From: JBBRVW01 sp038246545
GTDB lineage: Bacteria; Actinomycetota; Actinomycetes; JACCUZ01
NCBI GenBank assembly: GCA_038246545.1
Contig: JBBRVW010000024.1
Coordinates: forward strand, 6,576-70,575
Length of the DNA stretch: 64,000 bases
Direction: 5' to 3'
Shown here: piece by piece, positions 25,352 through 34,007 of the stretch
Numbering within the stretch: position 1 is the first letter of the stretch
Layout: each line of letters begins with the position of its first letter
The notes under the pieces: generated by a model
The model's input: the letters and a program-made list of their open reading frames with translations, nothing else
Databases searched by the model: none
What the model was told of the DNA's origin: nothing
Translations under genes and position numbers: made by a program

Positions 25352-27584
25352 GACCGTCAAGCACGCCGAGGCGACGCCCGAGACCGAGCAGCCCTACCGC
25401 GAGCTGGGGCTCAAGGACGACGAGTACCAGCGGATCCGCGAGATCCTCGGTCGGCGCCCGACCAGCGCCGAGCTGGCGATGTACTCCGTCATGTGGAGCG
25501 AGCACTGCTCCTACAAGTCGAGCAAGGTGCACCTGCGCCAGTTCGGCGACAAGGCCCCCGAGACCGACGCCATGCTGGTGGGGATCGGCGAGAACGCCGG
25601 CGTCGTCGACATCGGCCAGGGCTGGGCGGTGACCTTCAAGGTCGAGAGCCACAACCACCCGTCCTACGTCGAGCCGTACCAGGGTGCCGCCACCGGCGTC
25701 GGCGGCATCGTCCGCGACATCATGTCGATGGGCGCCCGGCCGGTCGCGGTGATGGATCCGCTGCGGTTCGGCCCGGCCGACGCCGCGGACACCCGTCGGG
25801 TGCTGCCGGGTGTCGTCGCCGGGATCGGCGGCTACGGCAACTGCCTCGGCCTGCCCAACATCGGCGGCGAGGTGGTCTTCGACCCGTCGTACGCCGGCAA
25901 CCCGCTCGTCAATGCGCTCTGCGTCGGCGTGGTGCGGCACGAGGACATCAAGCTCGCCTTCGCCAGTGGCAGCGGCAACCTCATCGTGCTCTTCGGCGCC
26001 GCGACGGGCGGCGACGGCATCGGCGGCGTCTCGGTACTGGCGTCGGAGACCTTCGACGACGCCCACCCCACCAAGCGTCCGGCGGTGCAGGTTGGCGACC
26101 CGTTCATGGAGAAGGTGCTCATCGAGTGCTGCCTCGACGTCTTCGCGGCCGACCTCGTCGTCGGCATCCAGGACCTCGGCGGCGCCGGCCTGTCGTGCGC
26201 CACCTCCGAGCTCGCCTCCGCGGGGGACGGCGGCATGACCGTGTGGCTCGACCGGGTGCCGCTGCGCGACTCGTCGCTGGCTCCCGAGGAGATCCTCATG
26301 AGCGAGTCGCAGGAGCGCATGTGCGCCGTGGTCGAGCCCGCCAAGCTCGACGCCTTCCTCGAGATCTGCGCGACGTGGGACGTTCTCGCCACCGTCATCG
26401 GCGAGGTCGACGGCTCCGGCCGGCTCACCGTGCAGTGGCACGGCGACACCATCGTCGATGTGCCGCCGCGGTCGGTGGCGCACGACGGCCCGGTCTACGA
26501 GCGCCCCTACGCCCGGCCGTCCTGGCAGGACGCCCTGCAGGCCAACGACCCGTCCTCGCTCGCGCGTCCCGCGACCGGCGACGAGCTGCGCGCGACCGTG
26601 CTCGACCTGGTAGCTGCGCCGAACCTCGCGTCGAAGTCGTGGGTCACCGACCAGTACGACCGCTACGTCCTCGGCAACACCGTGCTGGCCCAGCCCGAGG
26701 ACGCCGGAGTCGTGCGCGTCGACGAGACCACGCACCTCGGTGTCGCGCTGGCCACCGACGGCAACGGCCGCTTCGCCAAGCTGGACCCCTACGCCGGTGC
26801 GCAGCTCGCGCTGTCCGAGGCCTACCGCAACGTCGCCGTCAGCGGCGCCCTACCGCTCGCTGTCACCGACTGCCTCAACTTCGGCTCGCCCGAGGACCCG
26901 GACGTGATGTGGCAGTTCGCCGAGGCGACCCGTGGCCTGGCCGATGCCTGCCTCGAGCTCGGCGTGCCGGTGACCGGTGGCAACGTGAGCTTCTACAACC
27001 AGACAGGCGACGTCGCGATCAACCCAACCCCGGTCGTCGGCGTCCTCGGGGTCGTCGACGACGTCCGCCGTCGGGTCTCGATCGGTTTCGGTGCCGAGGG
27101 TGAGTCGGTGGTGCTGCTGGGCGAGACCCGCGACGAGCTCGGCGGCTCGGAGTGGGCGCACCACGTGCACGGCCACCTCGGCGGGCTGCCGCCGCGGGTC
27201 GACCTGACCGCCGAGCGGGCGCTCGGCCGGCTGATGGCCGAGGCCGCGGGCGGCTCCCTGGTCAGCGCCGCGCACGACCTCTCGGACGGCGGCCTGGTGC
27301 AGACGCTGGTCGAGATGGCGCTGCGTCGTGGCATCGGCGCGACGGTGACCGTCGAGGGCGACTCGTTCGTCGCGCTGCTCTCGGAGTCGGTCGCCCGCGC
27401 CGTGGTGGCGGTGCCGGCCGACCGGGTCGACGACCTGCTCGCCCGCGCCTCGGCGCACGGCGTGCCGGCGACGGTCATCGGTCGCACCGGCGGCGACGCA
27501 CTCGTGGTCGAGGGCGCCTTCGCGATCGGCCTTGCCGAGCTGCGCACCGCGCACGAGGGCACCCTGCCCGCCCTGTTCCGCTGA
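25344..27584 (+). CDS. purL: FGAM synthase large subunit PurL
   Basis: PurL is the catalytic ATP-dependent subunit that aminates FGAR to FGAM, step four of purine synthesis. At 746 residues it is the small bacterial type that needs PurS and PurQ. Landmarks are MWSEHCSYKSSK near residue 50, SHNHPSYVEPYQGAATGVGG near 98 (metal and ATP binding), QDLGGAGLSCATSE near 275, and GGNVSFYNQTGD near 545. The start is the GTG at 25344, inside the end of purQ, so the two are coupled. The message ends at the long hairpin at 27633, which also faces the tRNA gene. Confidence 0.98.
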   Translation: MSETVKHAEATPETEQPYRELGLKDDEYQRIREILGRRPTSAELAMYSVMWSEHCSYKSSKVHLRQFGDKAPETDAMLVGIGENAGVVDIGQGWAVTFKVESHNHPSYVEPYQGAATGVGGIVRDIMSMGARPVAVMDPLRFGPADAADTRRVLPGVVAGIGGYGNCLGLPNIGGEVVFDPSYAGNPLVNALCVGVVRHEDIKLAFASGSGNLIVLFGAATGGDGIGGVSVLASETFDDAHPTKRPAVQVGDPFMEKVLIECCLDVFAADLVVGIQDLGGAGLSCATSELASAGDGGMTVWLDRVPLRDSSLAPEEILMSESQERMCAVVEPAKLDAFLEICATWDVLATVIGEVDGSGRLTVQWHGDTIVDVPPRSVAHDGPVYERPYARPSWQDALQANDPSSLARPATGDELRATVLDLVAAPNLASKSWVTDQYDRYVLGNTVLAQPEDAGVVRVDETTHLGVALATDGNGRFAKLDPYAGAQLALSEAYRNVAVSGALPLAVTDCLNFGSPEDPDVMWQFAEATRGLADACLELGVPVTGGNVSFYNQTGDVAINPTPVVGVLGVVDDVRRRVSIGFGAEGESVVLLGETRDELGGSEWAHHVHGHLGGLPPRVDLTAERALGRLMAEAAGGSLVSAAHDLSDGGLVQTLVEMALRRGIGATVTVEGDSFVALLSESVARAVVAVPADRVDDLLARASAHGVPATVIGRTGGDALVVEGAFAIGLAELRTAHEGTLPALFR

Positions 27585-27632
27585 CCCGCCCGCGGTCCGG
27601 ACCGGGCCGGCACCGCCGGAGTGCGCTCGTGT

Positions 27633-27688
27633 GCGACGTCGGCGACAACACGCCGGAGCTGACGACGGCGTGTCGTCGCGGACGTCGC
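27633..27688. terminator. Long hairpin between purL and tRNA-Gly
   Basis: The 23-base arm 27633-27655 pairs with 27666-27688, with two mismatches and a 10-base loop (GAGCTGACGA). It lies between the convergent purL and tRNA-Gly and can terminate both. There is no T-run on either side. Confidence 0.7.
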
Positions 27689-27700
27689 GAACGAGGTTCG

Positions 27701-27776
27701 TGGAGCGGGCGGCTGGTCGCGAACCAACACCTCCACCCTGGAAGGGTGGCGCTCTAGCCGGTTGAGCTACGCCCGC
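27701..27776 (-). tRNA. tRNA-Gly (anticodon TCC)
   Basis: On the minus strand the 76 bases fold as a complete cloverleaf. The acceptor arm GCGGGCG pairs perfectly with CGCCCGC, followed by T and an encoded CCA. The D arm is GCTC/GAGC. The anticodon arm CCACC-CTTCCAG-GGTGG gives anticodon TCC, reading GGA (and GGG by wobble). The T arm is GTTGG-TTCGCGA-CCAGC with one T-G pair, and its loop begins TTCG as expected. No integrase or att-like repeat is next to it. Confidence 0.95.
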
Positions 27777-27863
27777 GTGCGCCCCGGAGCGCGGGACGAC
27801 GTGGCAGCCTACCTGCCGCTGCGCCGGGTGGTGCCGTCGGCAGCCCGTCCTAGTCTCGGCGGC

Positions 27864-28478
27864 GTGAGCATCCCGACGCCCCAGGACTTCTACGCCCGTG
27901 CCCTCGCGCACGCCGACGACGGCCGCCGGCTGCCGCCACCGCCGCAGTCCGGGTGGGACATCTTCCCGTTCGAGCACGAGTCGCTGGTCGTGAAGCCGCT
28001 CGGGCCCCTGACGCTGCCCGAGCCACCGCGGTCGGGCGAGGGCGGCGCCGAGTGCTGGCGCTGCTCGAACCCTGACCAGGGGGTGGTGTGGGCGAACGAC
28101 CGCTGGACCCTCCTTCCGCTCACCGACGCGCAGGTGCCGTTCGCCGTCATGCTCCAGCCGCGCGAGCACCTCGATCTCGGCGACCTCGACGACGCGATGG
28201 CAGCCGAGCTCGGCGTGCTGACCAACCGGGTCGCGCGGGCCGTGGAGGCGCTCGACCTGGTGGGCCGGGTGCACGTCTACAGGTTCGGCGACGGCGGCGC
28301 CCACCTGCACATGTTCCTCTTCGGCCGCCCTGCCGGGATGCTCCAGCTCCGGGGCTCGTTCCTGACGCTCTGGGACGAGATGCTGCCCGCCGTCCCGGCC
28401 GCCGAGCGGGACGAGGTGACGGCCGTCGCGGTCGCGGCGCTGGCCGACCTCGGCGCGGCCCGGACCGCGGCGGGCTGA
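27864..28478 (+). CDS. HIT-like (histidine triad superfamily) protein
   Basis: A 204-residue soluble protein with features of the HIT/GalT superfamily. DQGVVWANDRWTLLPL starts the core, FAVMLQPREHLDLGDL follows, and GAHLHMFLFGRP near residue 150 has the His-x-His-x pattern, though the third position is Phe rather than His. It may hydrolyse or transfer nucleotidyl groups; the loss of the third histidine makes the activity uncertain. ECWRCSNPDQG carries a CxxC pair in which zinc could bind. The GTG at 27864 is 7 bases after TAGTCT (27851-27856), so it is leaderless. The next gene starts one base after its stop. Confidence 0.72.
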   Translation: MSIPTPQDFYARALAHADDGRRLPPPPQSGWDIFPFEHESLVVKPLGPLTLPEPPRSGEGGAECWRCSNPDQGVVWANDRWTLLPLTDAQVPFAVMLQPREHLDLGDLDDAMAAELGVLTNRVARAVEALDLVGRVHVYRFGDGGAHLHMFLFGRPAGMLQLRGSFLTLWDEMLPAVPAAERDEVTAVAVAALADLGAARTAAG

Positions 28479-28479
28479 C

Positions 28480-28839
28480 GTGCCCCCGAAGCGGCGCACC
28501 GACCCCGCGGTGGGACGCGCCGCCCTCGCCCGGGTCCTCGAGGCGCACACCCTCGAGGACACCGACCTGCGCGACGCCGTGCGTTTCCTGCTGGAGGAGC
28601 TCGCTGCGCAGGCGCCCGGCCGCTCGGTCGAGGTGCGGGTGCCGCCGTACGGCGCGGTGCAGTGCGTCGAGGGACCCCGGCACACCCGCGGCACCCCGCC
28701 GAACGTCGTCGAGCTGGACCCGATGACCTGGGTGTCGCTGGCGACCGGCGGCAGCACGTGGGAGGTGGCGGTGGCCGTGGGACTCGCCCGGGCGAGTGGC
28801 GGGCGCGCCGACCTGTCCGCATTCCTCCCGCTCGTCTGA
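28480..28839 (+). CDS. Sterol carrier (SCP2-like) family protein
   Basis: A 119-residue protein of the actinobacterial sterol carrier family commonly found between purL and purF. VEVRVPPYGAVQCVEGPRHTRGTPPNVVEL and the MTWVSLATG segment (late SCP2 strand and helix) support it; the first is quoted only as VEVRVPPYGAVQCVEGPRHT. It would bind a hydrophobic ligand or serve an unknown role; it is too divergent to assign one. The GTG at 28480 follows the previous TGA with one base between, so the two genes form a unit. Confidence 0.75.
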   Translation: MPPKRRTDPAVGRAALARVLEAHTLEDTDLRDAVRFLLEELAAQAPGRSVEVRVPPYGAVQCVEGPRHTRGTPPNVVELDPMTWVSLATGGSTWEVAVAVGLARASGGRADLSAFLPLV

Positions 28840-28851
28840 GACGCTGCCGCC

Positions 28852-29637
28852 GTGAGCCCGCGCCGCCGTACCGCCCGGCCGTCCGCGCTGCTCGCGGCCG
28901 TGACCCTGCTGACCGCCGTGGCCGCCCTGATGTCCGGCGGGCTGGCGACGGGTCCGGCGGCGGCGGACGAGCAGCCCGAGCCCGCCGGCGTGGTCACCAC
29001 CCGCGAGGTTGTCGGGACGTCGGTGGAGGGCCGGCCGATCGTCGCGGTCCACCGGGCCCGCGAGGGCGCCACCCGGACGCTGCTGGTGATCGGGAGCATC
29101 CACGGCGACGAGCGGGCCGGACTGCGGGTCGTGCGGCGGCTGCGGGACCGCGAGCACCTGCCCGCAGACCTGGACCTCTGGCTGGTCGCGACGGTCAACC
29201 CGGACGGCACCGCGGACGACCATCGCACCAACGCCCACGGCGTCGACCTCAACCGCAACTTCCCCTACGGGTGGCGGACCAGCCGCCGAGGCGCGACGTG
29301 GAGCGGCCCGGCGTACCTCTCCGAGCCGGAGAGCCAGGCGCTGCGTGCGCTGCACCGACGGCTCGACCCGTGGCTGACCGTCGTGTTCCACCAGCCGCTG
29401 TTCGGCGTGGGGACGCAGGACGGGGCGATGGCGCTGGTCCGGGACATCGCGGCGGGGATGAAGCTGCCGGTGGACGACTTCCGCTGCACCGGGGTCTGCC
29501 ACGGCACGTTCACCGGCTGGGTCAACCACCGCACCGGCGGAACGGGCGTCACCGTCGAGTTCGGCAGGGGGGCGCCTTCCTGGCGGATCACCCGGGCCGC
29601 CCGCACGCTGGTCGAGGTCGGCTCCGACCTGGTCTGA
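28852..29637 (+). CDS. Secreted M14-family zinc carboxypeptidase-like protein
   Basis: A 261-residue exported M14 metallopeptidase-like protein. A Tat-like or Sec signal peptide occupies residues 1-38 (basic RRR start, then a Leu/Ala stretch, ending at AAADE). IGSIHGDERAG near residue 82 gives the HxxE zinc ligands. NPDGT and GVDLNRNFPYGW near 123-145 contain the substrate-binding Arg. VVFHQPLFG near 180 offers the third His, and TVEFG near 240 the catalytic Glu. The spacing resembles murein-peptide amidase MpaA and DUF2817-like proteins, so peptidoglycan peptides are a plausible substrate. The GTG at 28852 follows GACGCT by 6 bases. Confidence 0.83.
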   Translation: MSPRRRTARPSALLAAVTLLTAVAALMSGGLATGPAAADEQPEPAGVVTTREVVGTSVEGRPIVAVHRAREGATRTLLVIGSIHGDERAGLRVVRRLRDREHLPADLDLWLVATVNPDGTADDHRTNAHGVDLNRNFPYGWRTSRRGATWSGPAYLSEPESQALRALHRRLDPWLTVVFHQPLFGVGTQDGAMALVRDIAAGMKLPVDDFRCTGVCHGTFTGWVNHRTGGTGVTVEFGRGAPSWRITRAARTLVEVGSDLV

Positions 29638-29749
29638 GCGCGTCGCGTCCGGCTGCGGAACCGCTCGGCGCGGTGGTGATCCGCCACGATTTCGACGGTG
29701 TGACCTGCCTGTGACGACGGAATCCGTTCCCAGAGGGCCGTCTGGCCGC

Positions 29750-29755
29750 TAACGT
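29750..29755 (+). promoter_or_regulatory. Leaderless -10 element in front of the potA upstream ORF
   Basis: TAACGT is followed by 7 bases and the GTG at 29763, the same spacing as at other leaderless starts here. It is the only clear -10 ahead of the potADBC genes. Confidence 0.55.
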
Positions 29756-29762
29756 GTGCGCC

Positions 29763-29801
29763 GTGCAGGACTGTGGTGGCGGAGGTGCGTGCCGACCATG
29801 A
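29763..29801 (+). CDS. 12-codon upstream ORF overlapping potA start
   Basis: The GTG at 29763 opens a frame encoding MQDCGGGGACRP and ending at TGA 29799-29801. That stop overlaps the potA ATG in an ATGA arrangement. The promoter spacing predicts that this GTG is the very 5' end of the mRNA. The peptide has two cysteines and ends Arg-Pro before the stop. Translation could couple to potA or stall to regulate it. Short leaderless upstream ORFs that regulate the next gene are known in actinobacteria, including Cys-rich ones in mycobacteria; that this one works so is inference. Confidence 0.5.
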   Translation: MQDCGGGGACRP

Positions 29802-30961
29802 CGGCTGAGGTCGCCGTGCGGCTGGTCGGTCTGCGCAAGGTCTTCCCGGCGCGCGGCGAGGACGACGTCGTCGCCGTCGACTCGGTCGACCTCGAGGTCG
29901 CGGATGGCGAGTTCTTCGCCATGCTCGGCCCGTCCGGCTCCGGCAAGACCACCGTGCTGCGGATGATCGCCGGCTTCGAGCGGCCCACCTCCGGCGAGGT
30001 CCACCTCGGTGGGCGCGACGTGACCCGCGACGCGCCGTCGGACCGCGACGTCAACACCGTCTTCCAGGACTACGCGCTGTTCCCGCACATGTCCGTGCAG
30101 GAGAACGTCGCCTACGGGCTCAAGGTCAAGGGCATCGGCCGCGCCGCGCGCCGCGCGCGGGCGACCGAGGCCCTCGAGAGCGTCCGGCTCGACGGCTTCG
30201 GGTCGCGGCGCCCCGGCCAGCTCTCGGGCGGCCAGCGCCAGCGGGTCGCGTTGGCCCGGGCCCTCGTCAACCGGCCTCGCGTGCTGCTGCTCGACGAGCC
30301 GCTCGGCGCCCTCGACCTCAAGCTGCGCGAACAGATGCAGGTCGAGCTCAAGGCGATCCAGCGCGACGTCGGCATCACCTTCGTCTTCGTCACCCACGAC
30401 CAGGAGGAGGCCCTGACGATGAGCGACCGCATCGCGGTCTTCCACCAGGGCCGGATCGAGCAGGTGGGCACGGCGCGCGACGTGTACGAGCAGCCCGCCT
30501 CGGCCTTCGTCGCAGGCTTCGTCGGCACCTCGAACCTTCTCAGCGGCGCGGTCGCGCAGGCGGTCCTCGGCGACCCGGCGCCGTCCACGGTGCGCCCGGA
30601 GAAGCTGCGGCTCGCACCGGCAGGTGCTACCGCACCGGGTGACGTCACCGCCGATGGCGTCGTCAGCGAGGTGGTCTACACCGGTGCCGCGACGCGGGTC
30701 CTGGTGCGGTTGGACGCCGGCGCCGACCTCACGGTCCTCGTGCAGAACACCGGGGCGAGCGACGCGGTGCCCAGCCGCGGCGACCGGGTGCAGGTCGGAT
30801 TCGCCCGCGAGCACGTCTACCGGGTGACCGGTGGCGCACCGACGCACGACGGCAGCAGCACGGCCGGGCTGGGAGGTCCGGCGGGCACCGCAGAGCAGGC
30901 AGACCAGGCAGTTCATCAGGACCGTGCGCGGGGCACGGCCGACCAGGGAGGGACCAGATGA
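29798..30961 (+). CDS. potA: Polyamine-type ABC transporter ATP-binding protein PotA
   Basis: The 387-residue ATPase of a spermidine/putrescine-type importer. Walker A GPSGSGKTTVLRMIAGFE is near residue 46, the Q-loop in FQDYALFPHMSV, the signature LSGGQRQRVALARAL near 142, Walker B LLLLDEPLGALD near 162, and the switch His in VTHDQEEALTMSDR. A TOBE domain occupies about residues 260-350. The C-terminal 40 residues are a low-complexity tail not usual for the family. GGAGGT lies 11 bases before the ATG. The gene overlaps the 12-codon frame upstream and the potD start downstream (ATGA). Confidence 0.93.
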   Translation: MTAEVAVRLVGLRKVFPARGEDDVVAVDSVDLEVADGEFFAMLGPSGSGKTTVLRMIAGFERPTSGEVHLGGRDVTRDAPSDRDVNTVFQDYALFPHMSVQENVAYGLKVKGIGRAARRARATEALESVRLDGFGSRRPGQLSGGQRQRVALARALVNRPRVLLLDEPLGALDLKLREQMQVELKAIQRDVGITFVFVTHDQEEALTMSDRIAVFHQGRIEQVGTARDVYEQPASAFVAGFVGTSNLLSGAVAQAVLGDPAPSTVRPEKLRLAPAGATAPGDVTADGVVSEVVYTGAATRVLVRLDAGADLTVLVQNTGASDAVPSRGDRVQVGFAREHVYRVTGGAPTHDGSSTAGLGGPAGTAEQADQAVHQDRARGTADQGGTR

Positions 30962-32190
30962 CCGGCAATCGACGACTCGTCGCGATCTCCGCCGCGGCCA
31001 TGCTCGCGCTCGTCGCGTGCGGTGGCAGCAGCGGCGGCGGCGACACGACCACGGGCGCCACCGGCAGCGGCAACGAGGCGGCCGGCCAAGCGTTCACGCC
31101 GCCGAAGCTCAAGGCGCTGGACAAGCTCGGCACCGGTGAGGGCGAGCTCAACATCGTGGCCTGGGCCGGCTACGCCGAGGACGGCTCCACCGACCCCTCG
31201 GTCGACTGGGTGACGCCGTTCGAGAAGGCGACCGGCTGCCAGGTCAGCGTCAAGACCGCGCCGACCTCCGACGACATGGTCAACCTCATGAAGACCGGGC
31301 AGTACGACGTGGTGTCGGCGTCCGGCGACGCGTCGCTGCGGCTGATCGCCTCGGGTGACGTCGAGCCGGTCAACACCGACCTCGTGCCCAACTACGCCGA
31401 CGTGTTCGACGGCCTGAAGATGAAGGCCTGGAACAGCGTCCAGGGTGTCTCCTACGGGATCCCCCACGGCCGTGGCGCGAACCTGCTCATGTACAACACC
31501 GACGTCGTGAAGCCGGCGCCCACCTCGTGGGGCGTGGTCTTCGACCAGGCGTCGCCGTACAAGGGGAAGGTGACGGCGTACGACTCGCCGATCTACATCG
31601 CCGACGCCGCGCTTTACCTCATGAAGACCAAGCCCGACCTCGGCATCAAGAACCCGTACGCCCTCGACGACAAGCAGTTCACCGCCGCGGTCGACCTTCT
31701 CAAGAAGCAGAACGTCCTCATCGGCGAGTACTGGTCGGATTACCTGAAGGCGCAGCAGGCGTTCGACACAGGTGACACGGTGCTCGGCACGACCTGGCAA
31801 ATTATCGCCAACTACGTCGCGGCGGACAAGAAGGTGAAAGTCGAGGCCGTGCTGCCGAGCGAGGGCTCGACGGGCTGGTCGGACACCTGGATGGTCGCGA
31901 CCAAGAGCCAGCACAAGAGCTGCGCCTACCTCTGGATGAACCACATCATCAGCCCCAAGGCGAACGCCGAGGTGGCCGAGTGGTTCGGCGAGGCGCCGGC
32001 CAACAGCAAGTCCTGCGCCGAGACGTCGGACAAGTCGTTCTGCGACACGTTCCACGCCAGTGACGAGGCCTACTTCGACCAGGTCTGGTACTGGAACACG
32101 CCGATCACGCAGTGCCTCGACGGCCGCACCGACGTCCAGTGCAAGGACTACGGCGACTGGACGACGGCCTGGCAGGAGATCAAGGGCTGA
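30958..32190 (+). CDS. potD: Polyamine-type ABC transporter substrate-binding lipoprotein PotD
   Basis: A 410-residue solute-binding lipoprotein of the PotD/PotF class (SBP_bac_8-like). The signal ends in lipobox ALVAC with Cys near residue 21. The mature protein begins with a Gly/Ser/Thr linker, then LNIVAWAGYAEDG near residue 65, the opening strand of PotD-like proteins. SYGIPHGRGANLLMYNTD and DTVLGTTWQIIANYV follow. Four cysteines in the last 80 residues (KSC, FCD, QCL, QCK) could form two disulfides. Polyamines, spermidine or another cationic ligand are likely; the sequence alone does not settle which. Confidence 0.9.
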   Translation: MTGNRRLVAISAAAMLALVACGGSSGGGDTTTGATGSGNEAAGQAFTPPKLKALDKLGTGEGELNIVAWAGYAEDGSTDPSVDWVTPFEKATGCQVSVKTAPTSDDMVNLMKTGQYDVVSASGDASLRLIASGDVEPVNTDLVPNYADVFDGLKMKAWNSVQGVSYGIPHGRGANLLMYNTDVVKPAPTSWGVVFDQASPYKGKVTAYDSPIYIADAALYLMKTKPDLGIKNPYALDDKQFTAAVDLLKKQNVLIGEYWSDYLKAQQAFDTGDTVLGTTWQIIANYVAADKKVKVEAVLPSEGSTGWSDTWMVATKSQHKSCAYLWMNHIISPKANAEVAEWFGEAPANSKSCAETSDKSFCDTFHASDEAYFDQVWYWNTPITQCLDGRTDVQCKDYGDWTTAWQEIKG

Positions 32191-32221
32191 GTCCGGTCGG
32201 GAGCAGGAGGACGGTGACACG

Positions 32222-33082
32222 GTGAGGCGCTTCTCGAGCGTCCTGCACCGGCACCCGCGGTTGCGGCTGGTGCTGCTGCTGTCGGCACCGATGCTGGTGC
32301 TCGTCGTGGTCTACCTCGGCGCGCTCGCCGTCCTCCTGCTCTCGGCGTTCTGGTCTACCGACGTCTTCACCGGCAACGTGGTCAAGACCTTCACGCTGGA
32401 CAACTTCCGCGACGTCGTCAGCAGCTCGACGTACCGCACGGTGATCGTCCGTACCGTGCTCGTCGCGGTGTCGGTGACGGTGATCTGCGCGGTGCTGGCG
32501 TTCCCCATGGCGTTCTACATGGCCAAGGTCGCCTCGCCGCGGGCGCGGCGGCTGCTCGTGGTCGCGGTGCTCACCCCGCTGTGGGCCAGCTACCTCGTGA
32601 AGGCCTACGCGTGGCGGTCGATGCTCGCCGGCGACGGCGTCGTCAACTGGGCGCTCGGCCCTATCGGCATGCACGGCCCCGGCTTCGGGCTGCCGGCCAC
32701 CGTGATCGTGCTGTCCTACCTGTGGCTGCCGTACATGATCCTGCCGGTCTACGCCGGGCTCGAGCGGTTGCCCGACTCGCTGCTGGAGGCGTCCGGCGAC
32801 CTCGGCGCGAAGGCCGGCCGCACCTTCCGGTCGGTGGTGGCGCCGCTGGCGTTCCCGGCTGTCGTCGCGGGCGCGATCTTCACGTTCTCGCTCAGCCTCG
32901 GGGACTACATCACCGTGCAGATCGTCGGCGGCAAGAGCCAGCTGCTCGGCAACCTGATCCAGGGCAACTCCGGGGCGGCCAACAACCTGCCGCTCGCGGC
33001 GGCGCTCGCCGCCGTACCCGTCCTGATCATGGTGGTCTTCCTGCTCGGTGTCCGGCGCACCGGCGCCCTGGACAACTTGTGA
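32222..33082 (+). CDS. potB: Polyamine-type ABC transporter permease PotB
   Basis: A 286-residue membrane subunit with six predicted transmembrane segments, the first at about residues 15-40 (LVLLLSAPMLVLVVVYL). The EAA loop for ATPase contact is SLLEASGDLGAKAGRTF near residue 190. AYAWRSMLAGDGVVN near residue 125 resembles PotB. AGGAGG lies 12 bases before the GTG at 32222, a slightly long spacing. It forms a heterodimer with PotC, whose gene lies beyond a hairpin. Confidence 0.92.
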   Translation: MRRFSSVLHRHPRLRLVLLLSAPMLVLVVVYLGALAVLLLSAFWSTDVFTGNVVKTFTLDNFRDVVSSSTYRTVIVRTVLVAVSVTVICAVLAFPMAFYMAKVASPRARRLLVVAVLTPLWASYLVKAYAWRSMLAGDGVVNWALGPIGMHGPGFGLPATVIVLSYLWLPYMILPVYAGLERLPDSLLEASGDLGAKAGRTFRSVVAPLAFPAVVAGAIFTFSLSLGDYITVQIVGGKSQLLGNLIQGNSGAANNLPLAAALAAVPVLIMVVFLLGVRRTGALDNL

Positions 33083-33090
33083 CTACCCCA

Positions 33091-33149
33091 CGGAATCGCT
33101 CGCGGCTCCGTAGCGCGCCTTACACCTCGTGCCTACGCCCGCGATTCCG
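33091..33149. repeat. Hairpin inside the pot operon
   Basis: CGGAATCGC (33091-33099) and GCGATTCCG (33141-33149) are perfect inverted arms. CGTAG (33109-33113) and CTACG (33133-33137) add a second stem within. It fills the 112-base potB-potC gap and may be an attenuator or RNA-processing site. Confidence 0.5.
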
Positions 33150-33194
33150 CGGGGATCCCGGAAGCCCCATGGCGGGCCGGCAAGGAGGAGCGGC

Positions 33195-34007
33195 ATGACG
33201 TTGTCGCGCGGCGCACGGGCCGCCCTCGCCGGCGTGATGGCGCTGGGGCTCGCCATCGTCGACGTGCCGCTGCTCGTCGTCGTGATCTCGTCGTTCAACA
33301 CCGACAAGACCTTCGGCTGGCCGCCGAGCGGGGTCACCCTCGAGTGGTGGCACCGGGCCTGGGACAACCCGGGCGCCCGGGCGGCGCTGGCGACCTCGGT
33401 GAAGGCCGGGCTCGGGGCGACGGCGGTCGCGCTGGTGCTCGGGACGATGGCGGCGTTCGCCGTGGGGCGCTACCGGTTCTTCGGCCGCGACACCGTGTCG
33501 ATCCTGGTCGTGCTGCCGATCGCGCTGCCCGGCATCGTCACCGGCATCGCCCTGTCCAACGCCATCAGGACCACGCTGACGCCGCTCGGGATCAGCTTCG
33601 GGATGTTCACGGTCATCGTCGGCCACGCGACCTTCTGCGTGGTGGTTGTCTACAACAACGTGTTGGCACGGCTGCGGCGTACCGGCGGCTCGCTGGAGGA
33701 GGCATCGATGGACCTCGGCGCCGACGTGTTCCAGACCTTCCGGCTGGTGACCTTCCCGGCCATGCGCTCGGCCCTGCTCGCCGGCGGTCTGCTCGCGTTC
33801 GCGCTGTCGTTCGACGAGATCATCGTCACGACCTTCACCGCCGGCCCGCGGGTGCAGACCCTGCCGCTGTGGATCTTCTCGAACCTGGCACGACCGAACC
33901 AGGCACCGGTCGTCGCGGTGGTCGCGGCCCTGCTCGTCCTGCTCTCCGTGGTGCCGGTCTGGCTGGCCCAGCGGGTGTCCGCCGACCCGGCCGGCGGCCG
34001 GCTCTAG
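33195..34007 (+). CDS. potC: Polyamine-type ABC transporter permease PotC
   Basis: A 270-residue permease with six predicted transmembrane segments. The first is near residues 10-32 and is followed by the extracytoplasmic SSFNTDKTFGWPPSGVTLEW, a PotC hallmark. The EAA loop is SLEEASMDLGADVFQTFRLV near residue 170. LSFDEIIVTTFTAGPRVQTL near residue 210 is characteristic of PotC/PotI. AAGGAGG lies 7 bases before the ATG at 33195, a very strong ribosome site that suits a gene translated on its own after the hairpin. Confidence 0.93.
   Translation: MTLSRGARAALAGVMALGLAIVDVPLLVVVISSFNTDKTFGWPPSGVTLEWWHRAWDNPGARAALATSVKAGLGATAVALVLGTMAAFAVGRYRFFGRDTVSILVVLPIALPGIVTGIALSNAIRTTLTPLGISFGMFTVIVGHATFCVVVVYNNVLARLRRTGGSLEEASMDLGADVFQTFRLVTFPAMRSALLAGGLLAFALSFDEIIVTTFTAGPRVQTLPLWIFSNLARPNQAPVVAVVAALLVLLSVVPVWLAQRVSADPAGGRL

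Noticed and set aside
27701..27776. tRNA-Gly as a possible phage or island attachment site
   Set aside because: No integrase gene or direct repeat of the tRNA 3' end is present nearby.
26850..29258. An 802-codon open frame antisense to purL, the HIT-like and M14 genes
   Set aside because: It spans a tRNA, a terminator and several real genes on the other strand, and has no recognisable motif.
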